Below, one piece after another: positions 1 through 7,011 of a stretch of 9,002 nucleotides of DNA (the first letter of the stretch is position 1; each line of letters begins with the position of its first letter). This DNA is from Deltaproteobacteria bacterium (GTDB taxonomy: Bacteria; Myxococcota; Myxococcia; Myxococcales; 40CM-4-68-19): contig VBLM01000152.1 in NCBI GenBank assembly GCA_005879095.1, forward strand, positions 1-9,002, read 5' to 3'. The notes under the pieces are model-generated. The model worked only from the letters and a program-made list of their open reading frames with translations, did not search any database and was not told the DNA's origin. The position numbers and the translations under genes were made by a program.

Positions 1-1
1 G

Positions 2-262
2 TTCGTCGGACCGCGGCCGGAGCGGCCGTTCTTCGTGCAGCAATTGAAGACCCAGATCCCGTTCTTCGGCCTGCGCGAGGCGGTGAAGCCGGGCATCACC
101 GGGTGGGCGCAGATTCGCTACCCGTACGGCGCGACGGTCGACGACGCGCGGGCCAAGCTCGAATACGATTTATACTACGTACAACATCAGTCACTGTTCC
201 TCGATCTCGCGATCTGTTTCCACACCGTCAAGACGGTCATTTTCGGTCGGGGCGCACGATGA
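2..262 (+). CDS. Undecaprenyl-phosphate sugar transferase, C-terminal part (5' end outside window)
   Basis: This is the last 86 codons of a bacterial sugar transferase, open from the window edge. Enzymes of this family transfer a sugar-1-phosphate from a nucleotide sugar to undecaprenyl phosphate on the cytoplasmic face of the inner membrane, which starts each EPS or O-antigen repeat unit. The visible part has the family hallmarks: FVGPRPERPFF near the start, then VKPGITGWAQIRYPYGA, then the LEYDLYYVQHQSLFLDL segment, and an FGRGAR tail. The RYPYGA variant and the GRGAR ending resemble, from memory, the subgroup tied to PEP-CTERM/exosortase EPS loci; that assignment is an inference. The catalytic N-terminal part of the domain and any membrane segments lie upstream and cannot be checked. 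Its stop codon overlaps the next start (ATGA at 259-262), which suggests one transcript and translational coupling. Confidence 0.93.
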   Translation, partial: FVGPRPERPFFVQQLKTQIPFFGLREAVKPGITGWAQIRYPYGATVDDARAKLEYDLYYVQHQSLFLDLAICFHTVKTVIFGRGAR

Positions 263-1380
263 GCGTCGCGGTCAAGCTGCAACCGGAAGAGCTTCGCGTC
301 GAAGTCGTCGAAGGTCGCGACGGATTCGTGCAGCTCGAAAAGGCCTGGAATGCCGCGCTGGGGGCCGGGCCGCATGACGAGCCGATGCTGCGGCACGAGT
401 GGATGCGCGCGTACATCGAGAACTTTGCGCCAGGGGCGACGCTGCGTACGTTCGTGGCTCGGGCCGGCCGCGAGATCGCCGCGGCAGTGCCGCTCATCGA
501 GACGCGCGAACGAAGCGCGGACACGTGTTTCGTCCCGATGACGACCTGGGCGCTGCCGGTGAACGACCACTCGCAGCGGGGTGGCCTGCTGCTCGGCCGC
601 GGCTGGCAAGCAGGGCTCGACTTGATTTGGGAGAGATTGCAGCAGGAGGCCGGCTGGGACCGGCTGCGGCTGCGCGATCTGCCCGGCGGCGCGCCCGACT
701 GGCGCCTGCGCGAGCTCGCCGAAAAGGCCGGCCACCCGTGCGGCCTCTGGGTGTCGCTGCGTTCGCCCTATCTGGCGCTGCCGAAGAAGTACGCCGACGT
801 CGAAGCGGCGCTGGAGGGAAAGTTCCGGCAGAACCTGCGCCGTCGGAAGCGAAGGCTCGCCGAGCTGGGGCAGGTCAAGTACGAGCTCACCGAGGGCGAC
901 GAGGCGCTGGCGGACTTTTTCGACATCGAAGCCAGCGGGTGGAAGGGCCGCGACGGCACCGCGATCGCGCAGCGGCCGGAGCTGGTCGGGTTCTACACGC
1001 AGATCGCGCGCGACGCGGCGAAACGCAAGGCGCTCGCGCTCGGTATCCTCCGGCTGAAGGATAAACCGATCGCGGCGCACCTGAGCGTGGTGCACGCTCA
1101 ACGGCACTACCTGATCAAGATCGGCTACGACGAATCGCTGCACGAGCACTCGCCCGGCCAGCAGCTGGTGAGCGAAGCCATCCGCGATTCCTGCGAGCGC
1201 GGCCTGCGCGAGTTCGACTTCCTCGGCCCCTGCATGGACTGGAAGCTGGACTGGGAGTCGGAGTTGAGGACGCACACCTGGCTGACCATCTTCCGTCCGA
1301 CACAGAAGGGCAGGCTCGTCCACGCGGCGCGGTTCACGGCGTGGCCGGTGCTGCGGGCGCTGTTCAAGAAGGAGCACTGA
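259..1380 (+). CDS. GNAT/FemAB-fold acyltransferase, CelD/BcsL-like (copy 1)
   Basis: The protein has 373 residues and the layout of the CelD/BcsL-like family (Acetyltransf_6 fold, related to FemAB). Members sit in polysaccharide loci and are thought to acylate sugars or amino groups in the cytoplasm; the donor and acceptor here are unknown. A basic stretch FRQNLRRRKRRL begins at about residue 189. W228-K-G follows, then a predicted core strand ending in GYDESLHEHSPGQQL (Y290), and EFDFLGP at 318-324. The ATG at 259 is chosen because it overlaps the upstream TGA and gives a protein of normal family length. The frame stays open further upstream, but that part reads as the out-of-frame shadow of the sugar transferase. 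No signal peptide is seen. The same motifs occur at nearly the same positions in the product of 2580-3788, so the two are probably paralogues. Confidence 0.88.
   Translation: MSVAVKLQPEELRVEVVEGRDGFVQLEKAWNAALGAGPHDEPMLRHEWMRAYIENFAPGATLRTFVARAGREIAAAVPLIETRERSADTCFVPMTTWALPVNDHSQRGGLLLGRGWQAGLDLIWERLQQEAGWDRLRLRDLPGGAPDWRLRELAEKAGHPCGLWVSLRSPYLALPKKYADVEAALEGKFRQNLRRRKRRLAELGQVKYELTEGDEALADFFDIEASGWKGRDGTAIAQRPELVGFYTQIARDAAKRKALALGILRLKDKPIAAHLSVVHAQRHYLIKIGYDESLHEHSPGQQLVSEAIRDSCERGLREFDFLGPCMDWKLDWESELRTHTWLTIFRPTQKGRLVHAARFTAWPVLRALFKKEH
1369..1374 (+). promoter_or_regulatory. Shine-Dalgarno AAGGAG for the aminotransferase gene
   Basis: AAGGAG lies 9 nt upstream of the ATG at 1384, inside the last codons of the preceding acyltransferase gene. 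It supports the 1384 start over the internal ATG at 1465, and suggests independent ribosome loading although the two genes are only 3 nt apart. Confidence 0.7.
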
Positions 1381-1383
1381 ACG

Positions 1384-2583
1384 ATGGTCAACACAGCGCA
1401 GCGGCTTCGCGTCGCCGAAGGGCAGGGCGAGCGCGCTCCGGCGCCGACGCGGACGGTGCCGTGCATGCAGACGACCTGGCCGCACATGCTCTTTCCGCGG
1501 CCGGCGGCGGCGGTGCCGCTGGTGTTCCCGTTCGACCAGCCGGCGCTGCGCTACCGTTATTTCGCGCGCAACGCGGTGTGGGACGCGATCCGCCTGCTCG
1601 GCCTGGCGGGCGAGCGCGTGCTCATGCCGGCGTATCACCACGGCGTCGAGCTGGAGACGCTGCTGGCGGCAGGCGTCAAGCCGGTCTTCTTCCGCGTCGA
1701 TGCGCAAATGCACTGCGACTTCGAAGACGCGCGCGCCAAGGCGCAGAACATCGCCGCGCTCTACGTCATCCACTACGCCGGCTTCCCGCAGGACATGGCC
1801 GCGGCCCGGCAGCTGGCAAATGACCTCGGCGTTCCGGTGATCGAGGACTGCGCGCTCGCACTGCTTTCGCGCGACGGCGAGAAGCCGCTCGGCTCGTTCG
1901 GCGACGTCTCCGTCTTCTGCCTCTACAAGACGCTGCCGGTGCCCAACGGCGGACTGCTGCTCGCGCGCGGCGAGTTCGCGCGCAAGCTGGATACGCTGCC
2001 GCCGGCGGTCCCGCCGCCGATTCCGTCGACTGCGTCGCACCTGATCGGCAGCCTGTTGTCGAATCTGGAATTGCGCACCGGCGAAGTCGGCCGTCGCGCG
2101 CGGCAGGCGATGCGCGATGCGGGACGGTGGTTCGTCTCGCGCGCGAACGTCGAGCGGGTCTCGACCGGCACCCAACATTTCAACATCGCGGACGTGCACC
2201 TCGGGATGAGCGCAGCGAGCCACCTGGTGTTGCGCAACCAGGATTTCGCCGGCATCGTCGAGCGGCGCCGGCGCAACTACTTCCTGCTCTACGCGATGCT
2301 GCGCGACGTGGCGCCGCCGATCACCGGCGAGCTGAAGCCGGGCGTGTGCCCGCTCTTCTATCCGATGCCGGTCGAGGACAAGGCCGGCGCGATGGCGCGG
2401 CTGCTCGCGCGCGGCGTGGAGACGGTCGACTTCTGGCGCCTGCGCCATCCGGCGGTCGCGAGCGGGCTCTTCCCCGACGTCGACAAGCTGCGCGAACGGG
2501 TGCTGGAGCTGCCGGTCCATCAGGATCTTTCGCCGGCCGACGCCGAGCACGTCGCCTCCTGCGTGCGGGAGCTGCTCGCGTGA
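1384..2583 (+). CDS. DegT/DnrJ/EryC1/StrS-type PLP-dependent aminotransferase
   Basis: The product has 399 residues, a usual length for fold-type I sugar aminotransferases. These typically convert a nucleotide-linked keto-sugar to an amino sugar using glutamate and PLP. VIEDCA places Asp155 as the likely residue that pairs with the PLP ring nitrogen. GSFGDVSVFCLYK gives Lys182 as the probable Schiff-base lysine. The end, LPVHQDLSPADAEHV, is the standard C-terminal signature. The lysine is followed by TLPVPNGG rather than the common GEGG loop, and the N-terminal substrate region reads MPAYHHGVE, so this is a divergent subgroup and its substrate may not be a classic nucleotide keto-sugar. The first ~27 residues are low in recognisable structure, and translation could start at Met28 (ATG 1465), but the good Shine-Dalgarno favours 1384. 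The gene lies between the two acyltransferase genes and overlaps the next by 4 nt. Confidence 0.88.
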   Translation: MVNTAQRLRVAEGQGERAPAPTRTVPCMQTTWPHMLFPRPAAAVPLVFPFDQPALRYRYFARNAVWDAIRLLGLAGERVLMPAYHHGVELETLLAAGVKPVFFRVDAQMHCDFEDARAKAQNIAALYVIHYAGFPQDMAAARQLANDLGVPVIEDCALALLSRDGEKPLGSFGDVSVFCLYKTLPVPNGGLLLARGEFARKLDTLPPAVPPPIPSTASHLIGSLLSNLELRTGEVGRRARQAMRDAGRWFVSRANVERVSTGTQHFNIADVHLGMSAASHLVLRNQDFAGIVERRRRNYFLLYAMLRDVAPPITGELKPGVCPLFYPMPVEDKAGAMARLLARGVETVDFWRLRHPAVASGLFPDVDKLRERVLELPVHQDLSPADAEHVASCVRELLA

Positions 2584-3788
2584 CGCAAGCAGCCCCCGTC
2601 ATCGAAGTGAAGCCGATCAATACCGAGGTCGGCCCCCCCGGCACCGACGAGTGGCGCGCATTGAACGCCCGAGCCCGCGCCGGCTGCATGTTCCTCTCGC
2701 CCGACTGGCTGGAGCCGTGGTGGAAGCATTTCGGCGGCGGGCGCGAGCTGCGGACCATCTGCGTCCGCGAGGGTGGCAGGTTGATCGGCATCTTGCCGTT
2801 GTTCGCCGAACGAATCGCGCTCGGCGGCGTGCCGGTGACGCGCATCGCGTTTCTCGGCGACGGCGACACCGGCTGCGACTACCTCGACGCGCTGGCCGAG
2901 CCGGGGCGCGAGCGTGAAGTGCTCGATCACTGCCTGACCGCGCTGATGAACTTGAATTGGGATCTGTGCGACCTCGACGGCCTGTGGCGCGAGAGCTTCA
3001 CTGCCGGGCAGATCGTATCCCGGTTCGCACCCTCGCGGCCGACCGGCGGCGTGGTGCGCGACTCGCGGCTGCGGTTCGTCTGCCCGAACCTTCCGCTGGC
3101 CGGTACATACGAGAGCTATCTTCAGGGACTGAGCCGCCGCGAGAATCTCAAGCGCCGCGAGAAGTGGCTCTTCCGCCAGCCCGGCGTCTCGATCGCCTGC
3201 GCGCGCACGCCGCAGGAGGCGACGAAAGCGACCGAAGAATTCCTCGAGCTGCACCGTGCACGCTGGGCCGTCGAAGGCGGGTCCGACGGGCTGAGCGACG
3301 CGAGCCACGAAGCCTTCCACCGGGAAGCCGCGCAGCGGCTGGCGCAAATTGGTGGGCTGCGGATGTACACGCTCTACGCAGCGCGCCGTCCGGTTGCGTC
3401 GGTGTACGGAGTCGTACACGGCGGCAAGTTCAATTACTACCAGTCCGGCTACGACCCGAACTGGGCGTCGCGCTCGGTCGGCCTGGTGCTGCTGGCGAAG
3501 ACAGTCTCCGACGCGTTCGCCGAGGGTCACCAGGAATTCGACTTCCTGCGCGGCAACGAGGGCTACAAAGGCGAGTGGGCGCGCGGCGAGCGCTGGACCA
3601 TCCAGCTGCGCCTCTGGCGCGGCATTCGCGGGCGGACTGCGCGACAAGCATTGAGCGCGTCACTGTTCGCCCGCGAAACGATCAAGGCGGCACTGCCCAA
3701 AGACGCGCTCGCCGCAATGCGCAAAGCGCGGCGGATCCTGCAGGCGCGCGGCCCGAAAGGGTTGTTCAAGATCTTGCAGGAGCCGTGA
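2580..3788 (+). CDS. GNAT/FemAB-fold acyltransferase, CelD/BcsL-like (copy 2)
   Basis: The product has 402 residues if translation starts at the GTG overlapping the upstream stop (GTGA, 2580-2583). GGGAG at 2567-2571 lies 8 nt before that GTG. The frame stays open far upstream, but that stretch is Arg/Ala/Gly-rich shadow of the aminotransferase gene. The N-terminal half contains FLSPDWLEPWWKHFGGG, typical of CelD-like proteins, followed by a strand-rich region. The C-terminal acyltransferase domain shows SRRENLKRREK (from about 185), W229, GYDPNW (Y291) and EFDFLRGNEGYKGEW (E319 onward). The expected role is N- or O-acylation of a sugar intermediate in the cytoplasm; donor and target are unknown. 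The motif order and spacing match the protein encoded at 259-1380 almost residue for residue, while most of the remaining sequence differs. This fits an old duplication with diverged specificity. The tail after about 345 is basic and without recognised motifs. Confidence 0.87.
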   Translation: MTQAAPVIEVKPINTEVGPPGTDEWRALNARARAGCMFLSPDWLEPWWKHFGGGRELRTICVREGGRLIGILPLFAERIALGGVPVTRIAFLGDGDTGCDYLDALAEPGREREVLDHCLTALMNLNWDLCDLDGLWRESFTAGQIVSRFAPSRPTGGVVRDSRLRFVCPNLPLAGTYESYLQGLSRRENLKRREKWLFRQPGVSIACARTPQEATKATEEFLELHRARWAVEGGSDGLSDASHEAFHREAAQRLAQIGGLRMYTLYAARRPVASVYGVVHGGKFNYYQSGYDPNWASRSVGLVLLAKTVSDAFAEGHQEFDFLRGNEGYKGEWARGERWTIQLRLWRGIRGRTARQALSASLFARETIKAALPKDALAAMRKARRILQARGPKGLFKILQEP

Positions 3789-3827
3789 CGGCCGGCAGTG
3801 CACAGATTCTCGCGGCCGTGGGGCGGG

Positions 3828-3832
3828 GGAGG
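3828..3832 (+). promoter_or_regulatory. Shine-Dalgarno GGAGG for the deacetylase gene
   Basis: GGAGG, within a longer purine run (3826-3835), lies 6 nt before the ATG at 3839. The competing GTG at 3785 overlaps the preceding TGA but has its nearest GGAG only 2 nt away, so this site is the main reason for choosing 3839. Confidence 0.6.
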
Positions 3833-3838
3833 GAGCGG

Positions 3839-5011
3839 ATGGAGCGGCTGAAAGAACGTGCGGTGCTGATGGCGCGGCGCGCCGCGAAAGGTGCTGCGGC
3901 GCTGGCGTTGCACTGGTCCGGCGCGCGCGAGCTGCTCTCCACCGTGCAGCGGCGCGCGGTGGGCGGACGGCGCGTTTTGATCCTCAGCTACCACCGGGTG
4001 GTGAAGGATTTCGCGCTCGAGGAAAAGCGCAGCCTGGCTTCGCTCAACATCGCCCAGGACACCTTCCGGCGGCACCTCGAAGTGCTGCAGGAGACGCACG
4101 ACATCGTCCCGCTCGACGACGCGCTCTCGGTCCTCGACGGCAGCCGCGCCGCCGCGCGCGACGTGGCGGTGATCACGTTCGACGACGGTTATCGCGACGT
4201 CTACACCCACGCCTTTCCGGTGATGTGCGACATGCGTGTGCCCGCGGTGGTCTACGTGCCTTCGGCACTGATCGGCACCGAACGGCGGCTGGGCCACGAT
4301 CGCCTCTACGCCGCGCTGGCCCGCATGCGCGAGCGCGGCATCGGACCGGTGGCGGTCGGCGTCGGCGGGCGCGGCGAGCGCTGGCTGACCGACGCGCTGG
4401 AGGGCGGCGCCGATCCGCACGGCGCACTGGAACGCCTGATCGCGCATTACCCGACGCCGGGCCTGCTCGATCTCGCCGAAGCACTCGAGGAGCGTCTCGG
4501 TCTCAAGGGCGAAAAGATCCCCGACGGCCAGCTGCCGATGACCTGGGAGATGCTGCGCGAGATGGATGCCCACGGCATCGTCACCGGCGCGCACACCGCC
4601 GACCACACGGTGTTGACGCACGCGAAGCTGAGCGAAGCGCGGCGCGAAATCGCGCAATGCAAGGCCGTCCTCGAGAAGGGCGTGCACCAGACCGTCCGCC
4701 ATTTTGCCTACTGCAACGGCTACTACAGCGCGGGCGTGGCGCAGGCGCTGCGCGCCGAAGGATTCATCAGCGCCGTCACCACCGAGGACATGCCCAATGT
4801 GCCCGGCGCCGATCCGTTTGCTCTGAAGCGCAAGGTATTGTGGGAAGCCTCGTCGATGGGCGCCCTCGGTTTCTATTCGAAGCCGCTGATCGCCTGCCAG
4901 TTCGACGACACCTTCGGCATGCTCGGGCTGCAGAAGCCGGTGATGGGAGCGCGGCCCACCAACTTCGAGAAAGAGGAGACGGCGTCGGCGGAGAAGTTTG
5001 CGCACGGCTGA
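3839..5011 (+). CDS. NodB-fold polysaccharide deacetylase family protein
   Basis: The product has 390 residues (408 if started at GTG 3785, which overlaps the upstream TGA). It belongs to carbohydrate esterase family 4, whose metal-dependent members remove N- or O-acetyl groups from polysaccharides. The fold begins near LSYHRV (49-54). ITFDDGY supplies the catalytic base Asp115 and metal ligand Asp116, and GAHTADH supplies ligands His252 and His256. The third motif reads FAYCNG (289-294), with Cys292 where many relatives have Pro. About 135 residues separate the Asp and His motifs, much longer than in compact NodB domains; the extra stretch is helical and charged. No signal peptide or clear membrane anchor is seen, so a cytoplasmic or peripheral location at the inner membrane is likely. 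The C-terminal ~50 residues after KRKVLWE are an extension without known motifs. It probably deacetylates an amino sugar of the repeat unit. Confidence 0.88.
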   Translation: MERLKERAVLMARRAAKGAAALALHWSGARELLSTVQRRAVGGRRVLILSYHRVVKDFALEEKRSLASLNIAQDTFRRHLEVLQETHDIVPLDDALSVLDGSRAAARDVAVITFDDGYRDVYTHAFPVMCDMRVPAVVYVPSALIGTERRLGHDRLYAALARMRERGIGPVAVGVGGRGERWLTDALEGGADPHGALERLIAHYPTPGLLDLAEALEERLGLKGEKIPDGQLPMTWEMLREMDAHGIVTGAHTADHTVLTHAKLSEARREIAQCKAVLEKGVHQTVRHFAYCNGYYSAGVAQALRAEGFISAVTTEDMPNVPGADPFALKRKVLWEASSMGALGFYSKPLIACQFDDTFGMLGLQKPVMGARPTNFEKEETASAEKFAHG

Positions 5012-5049
5012 CCAATGCTCGCTTTTGCCGATCATGGCAGTTGGGGGGT

Positions 5050-5075
5050 CCAGGGGGGAGCGAGCTCCCCCTTGG
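5050..5075. repeat. Strong hairpin, REP-like or transcription-attenuating
   Basis: An 11-bp stem (5050-5060 with 5065-5075) closes over the 4-nt loop CGAG, with one G-U wobble and otherwise perfect pairing. It lies 38 nt after the deacetylase stop. The G-tract followed by C-tract design, flanked by GTCC and TGGAG, resembles extragenic palindromic repeats of GC-rich bacteria. No U-run follows on the + strand, so a classic intrinsic terminator is not well supported. A role in mRNA stability or partial termination is possible. Confidence 0.6.
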
Positions 5076-5079
5076 TGGA

Positions 5080-5094
5080 GGCGCCGCAGGCGCC
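5080..5094. repeat. Second short inverted repeat, GGCGCC-GCA-GGCGCC
   Basis: Two copies of the self-complementary hexamer GGCGCC flank a 3-nt spacer directly after the larger hairpin. They can form a 6-bp stem. Together with 5050-5075 this makes a two-hairpin block filling about a third of the 143-bp gap between the deacetylase and flippase genes. The rest of that gap shows no gene and no convincing promoter. Confidence 0.45.
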
Positions 5095-5154
5095 GGATCG
5101 AGAACGTTCGCATCAAGAGGCAAGCGTCACCTCGAGCAGATGGGTCAGTAGCGC

Positions 5155-6621
5155 ATGAAACCGAGGGGGATCCTGGGACAGGCCGGCCCGCTCATGCTGG
5201 GCCGCGCCGGCGCGACCGTGCTGGGCTTCGCGCTGCCGCTGATCCTCACGCGTCTTCTGCCGCAGGCCGAGTTCGGCACCTACAAGCAGGTCTGGCTGGT
5301 CGTCACCACCGCGTACTACATGCTGCAACTCGGCCTCGCGCAGAGCCTTTACTACTTCATTCCGCGCAAGGACGGCCGCGAGCAGGTCTGGCTGACGCAG
5401 ACCACCATCTCGCTGACGGTGACGGGCACGCTCTGCGCCGCGGCGCTCTACGCGGGCCGGTTCCTCGTCGCGAAGCAGTTCGGCAACCCGGAGCTGTCCG
5501 AGTTCGGGCTGCCGATGGCCCTGATCACGATGTTCATGATCGCGGGCTCGCCGCTCGAGATTCACCTCACGGCCGAGGGCAAGGTCCGCTCCGCGGCGTG
5601 GATCATCTTTCTCTCGGATGCATTCCGGGTGCTCGCGTCGGTCGTGCCGCTCTTGCTCGGCCTCGGTCTGCGCGGCTTCTTCTGGGCCTACGTGCTGCAC
5701 GCGTTCGCGCGCTTCGTCGTGCAGACGGCGTTCTTCCTCCGGCACGGGCGGCCGCGCGTCGACTGGCCGCTGTGGAAGGAACAGCTCGCGTACGCGCTGC
5801 CGTTCGGCGCGGCGATCCTGCTCGACATCCCGCAGAGGACATTCCACCAGTGGGCGGTGGGCTGGAGTGTGGACGCGGCGGCTTTCGCCATCTACGCGCA
5901 AGGTTGCTTCCAGCTGCCAATTGTAAACTTACTCTACTCTCCGATCAGCGACATCCTCCAGGTCCGGCTCGCGCAGCCGGGCGCAGGCGCGCAGCGCGTG
6001 CATCTCTTTCATGACGCGAACCTGCGCCTGGCGGCCGTCTTCTTTCCCTTCACCGCCGGCATGGTGGCGGCCGCGTCGCTCTTCATCCCGGCGCTGTTCA
6101 CGCACACTTACGACGCGAGCGTGCCGATCTTCCGCATCGCGATTCTCATGACGCCCTTCGCTTCGCTGCCGCTCGACGGCACGCTGCGCGCGGTCGGACA
6201 AACGAAGTACCTTTTCCGCATCTTCTTCTGGCGACTGCTGGTGACGGTGCCGGTGGTGCTGGTCGGAATGCACGCGTTCGGCATGATCGGCGCAATCACC
6301 GGGCATGCGCTCGCGGAGTCCGTGATGCGCGTGGCGATGCTCGACAAGGCCCGCCGAATGCTCGATGCCACCTGGCGCGAAGTGCTGCCGTGGGGACAGC
6401 TGGGCGTCATCGGCGCGGCGTCGTTGGTGGCGTGCGTCCCGGCGGTGCTGATCGCGCGCCACTCGGCGGCCGGGCCGCGGCCGTTCCTGGCGCTCTGCGC
6501 GGCGGGCGTTTCGTATCTCGCGGTCTACCTGGCTGCCATCGCGCTAACGCCCGGCGAAGGCGGCGGGGTCGACCGGATCCGTCGCGTCCTGCTCGGCCAC
6601 GCGGTGCAGGCGAGCGCCTGA
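5155..6621 (+). CDS. Wzx-like oligosaccharide flippase (polysaccharide transporter family)
   Basis: The product has 488 residues and is strongly hydrophobic, with about 12 membrane-spanning stretches readable by eye, for example near 14-35, 46-66, 85-108, 118-137, 285-312, 360-385, 415-438 and 447-468. The LILTRLLPQAEFGTYKQVW segment (29-47) is the typical first-helix and loop signature of PST/MATE-like Wzx flippases. These carry undecaprenyl-diphosphate-linked repeat units from the cytoplasmic to the periplasmic leaflet of the inner membrane. The ATG at 5155 leaves a normal family N-terminus. The Shine-Dalgarno is weak (only GAG/GGG-like purines upstream), and no better in-frame start was found. 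Its position after the modifying genes fits export of a decorated lipid-linked unit by a Wzx/Wzy-type route; a polymerase is not in the window. The specific glycan cannot be told from sequence. Confidence 0.88.
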   Translation: MKPRGILGQAGPLMLGRAGATVLGFALPLILTRLLPQAEFGTYKQVWLVVTTAYYMLQLGLAQSLYYFIPRKDGREQVWLTQTTISLTVTGTLCAAALYAGRFLVAKQFGNPELSEFGLPMALITMFMIAGSPLEIHLTAEGKVRSAAWIIFLSDAFRVLASVVPLLLGLGLRGFFWAYVLHAFARFVVQTAFFLRHGRPRVDWPLWKEQLAYALPFGAAILLDIPQRTFHQWAVGWSVDAAAFAIYAQGCFQLPIVNLLYSPISDILQVRLAQPGAGAQRVHLFHDANLRLAAVFFPFTAGMVAAASLFIPALFTHTYDASVPIFRIAILMTPFASLPLDGTLRAVGQTKYLFRIFFWRLLVTVPVVLVGMHAFGMIGAITGHALAESVMRVAMLDKARRMLDATWREVLPWGQLGVIGAASLVACVPAVLIARHSAAGPRPFLALCAAGVSYLAVYLAAIALTPGEGGGVDRIRRVLLGHAVQASA

Positions 6622-6666
6622 CTCTCGTTTCGACTCCGACGAATGTCTATTTTCTGCCCTGATATC

Positions 6667-6672
6667 GGGGGG
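6667..6672 (+). promoter_or_regulatory. G-rich ribosome binding site before the lipoprotein gene
   Basis: A run of six G lies 4 nt before the ATG at 6677. It supports that start, which places a short signal peptide and cysteine at the N-terminus. The other reading frame, openable from 6643, has an N-terminal part that is only Arg-rich shadow sequence. Confidence 0.45.
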
Positions 6673-6772
6673 TTCCATGCCCAGAATCGCGATCGTTTGC
6701 GTTCTCGCCCTGGCTTGCGGCAAGAGCTCGATGCCCGATCAGTCCTCGCACAGCGGCGGTCCCGTCACTCAT

Positions 6773-6976
6773 CTGCTCACGGTCACCACGAGCGGCGGCG
6801 GGACCGTGACATCGTCGCCTGGCGGCATCGACTGCGGCTCGATCTGCAGCGCGAGCTTCGCGGAGGGGACGCAGGTCACGCTCACCGCGGCCGCGGGCGC
6901 CAACGCGTCCTTCTCGGCCTGGGAAGGCGCCTGCAGCGGCGCCGCCACCTGTACGGTCACGATGAGTGTCGACAAG
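6773..6976 (+). repeat. InlB-B-like protein repeat 1
   Basis: About 68 codons, from LLTVTTSGGGTVTSSP to TMSVDK. The core GGIDCGSICSASFAEGT, the aromatic FSAWEG and the cysteine pair CSGAATC follow the usual pattern of this secreted repeat family. The four cysteines probably form two disulphides. This copy lies in the reading frame of the ATG at 6677. Confidence 0.75.
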
Positions 6977-6979
6977 CGC

Positions 6980-7005
6980 GCTTTCAGCCGATCGGCTTTC
7001 AGCCG
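6980..7005 (+). repeat. 11-nt direct repeat at the frame break
   Basis: GCTTTCAGCCG occurs at 6980-6990 and again at 6995-7005, a period of 15 nt. The second copy reads G-F-Q-P in the downstream frame. The first lies exactly where the frame changes and would read A-F-Q-P in that frame if its T-run had one more base. The 15-nt period itself preserves frame, so the break is not explained by unit gain or loss. Confidence 0.65.
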
Positions 7006-7011
7006 CAGACG

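Noticed and set aside
187..2550. Very long open frame on the minus strand (787 codons)
   Set aside because: It lies opposite two well-recognised + strand genes, is Arg/His/Gln/Ala-rich without family motifs, and is the usual antisense artefact of high-GC codon use.
2957..3838. 5' extension of the deacetylase frame
   Set aside because: It reads as Arg/Ala-rich shadow of the second acyltransferase; a deacetylase start at 3839 (or 3785) gives normal family length.
3563..5116. Minus-strand open frame of 517 codons
   Set aside because: It is antisense to the deacetylase with its catalytic motifs on the + strand; its composition is low-complexity and no domain is visible.
6643..6981. N-terminal part of the 566-codon frame starting at 6643
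   Set aside because: Up to about 6981 it is Arg-rich shadow sequence, while the other frame there encodes a signal peptide and a clear InlB-like repeat.
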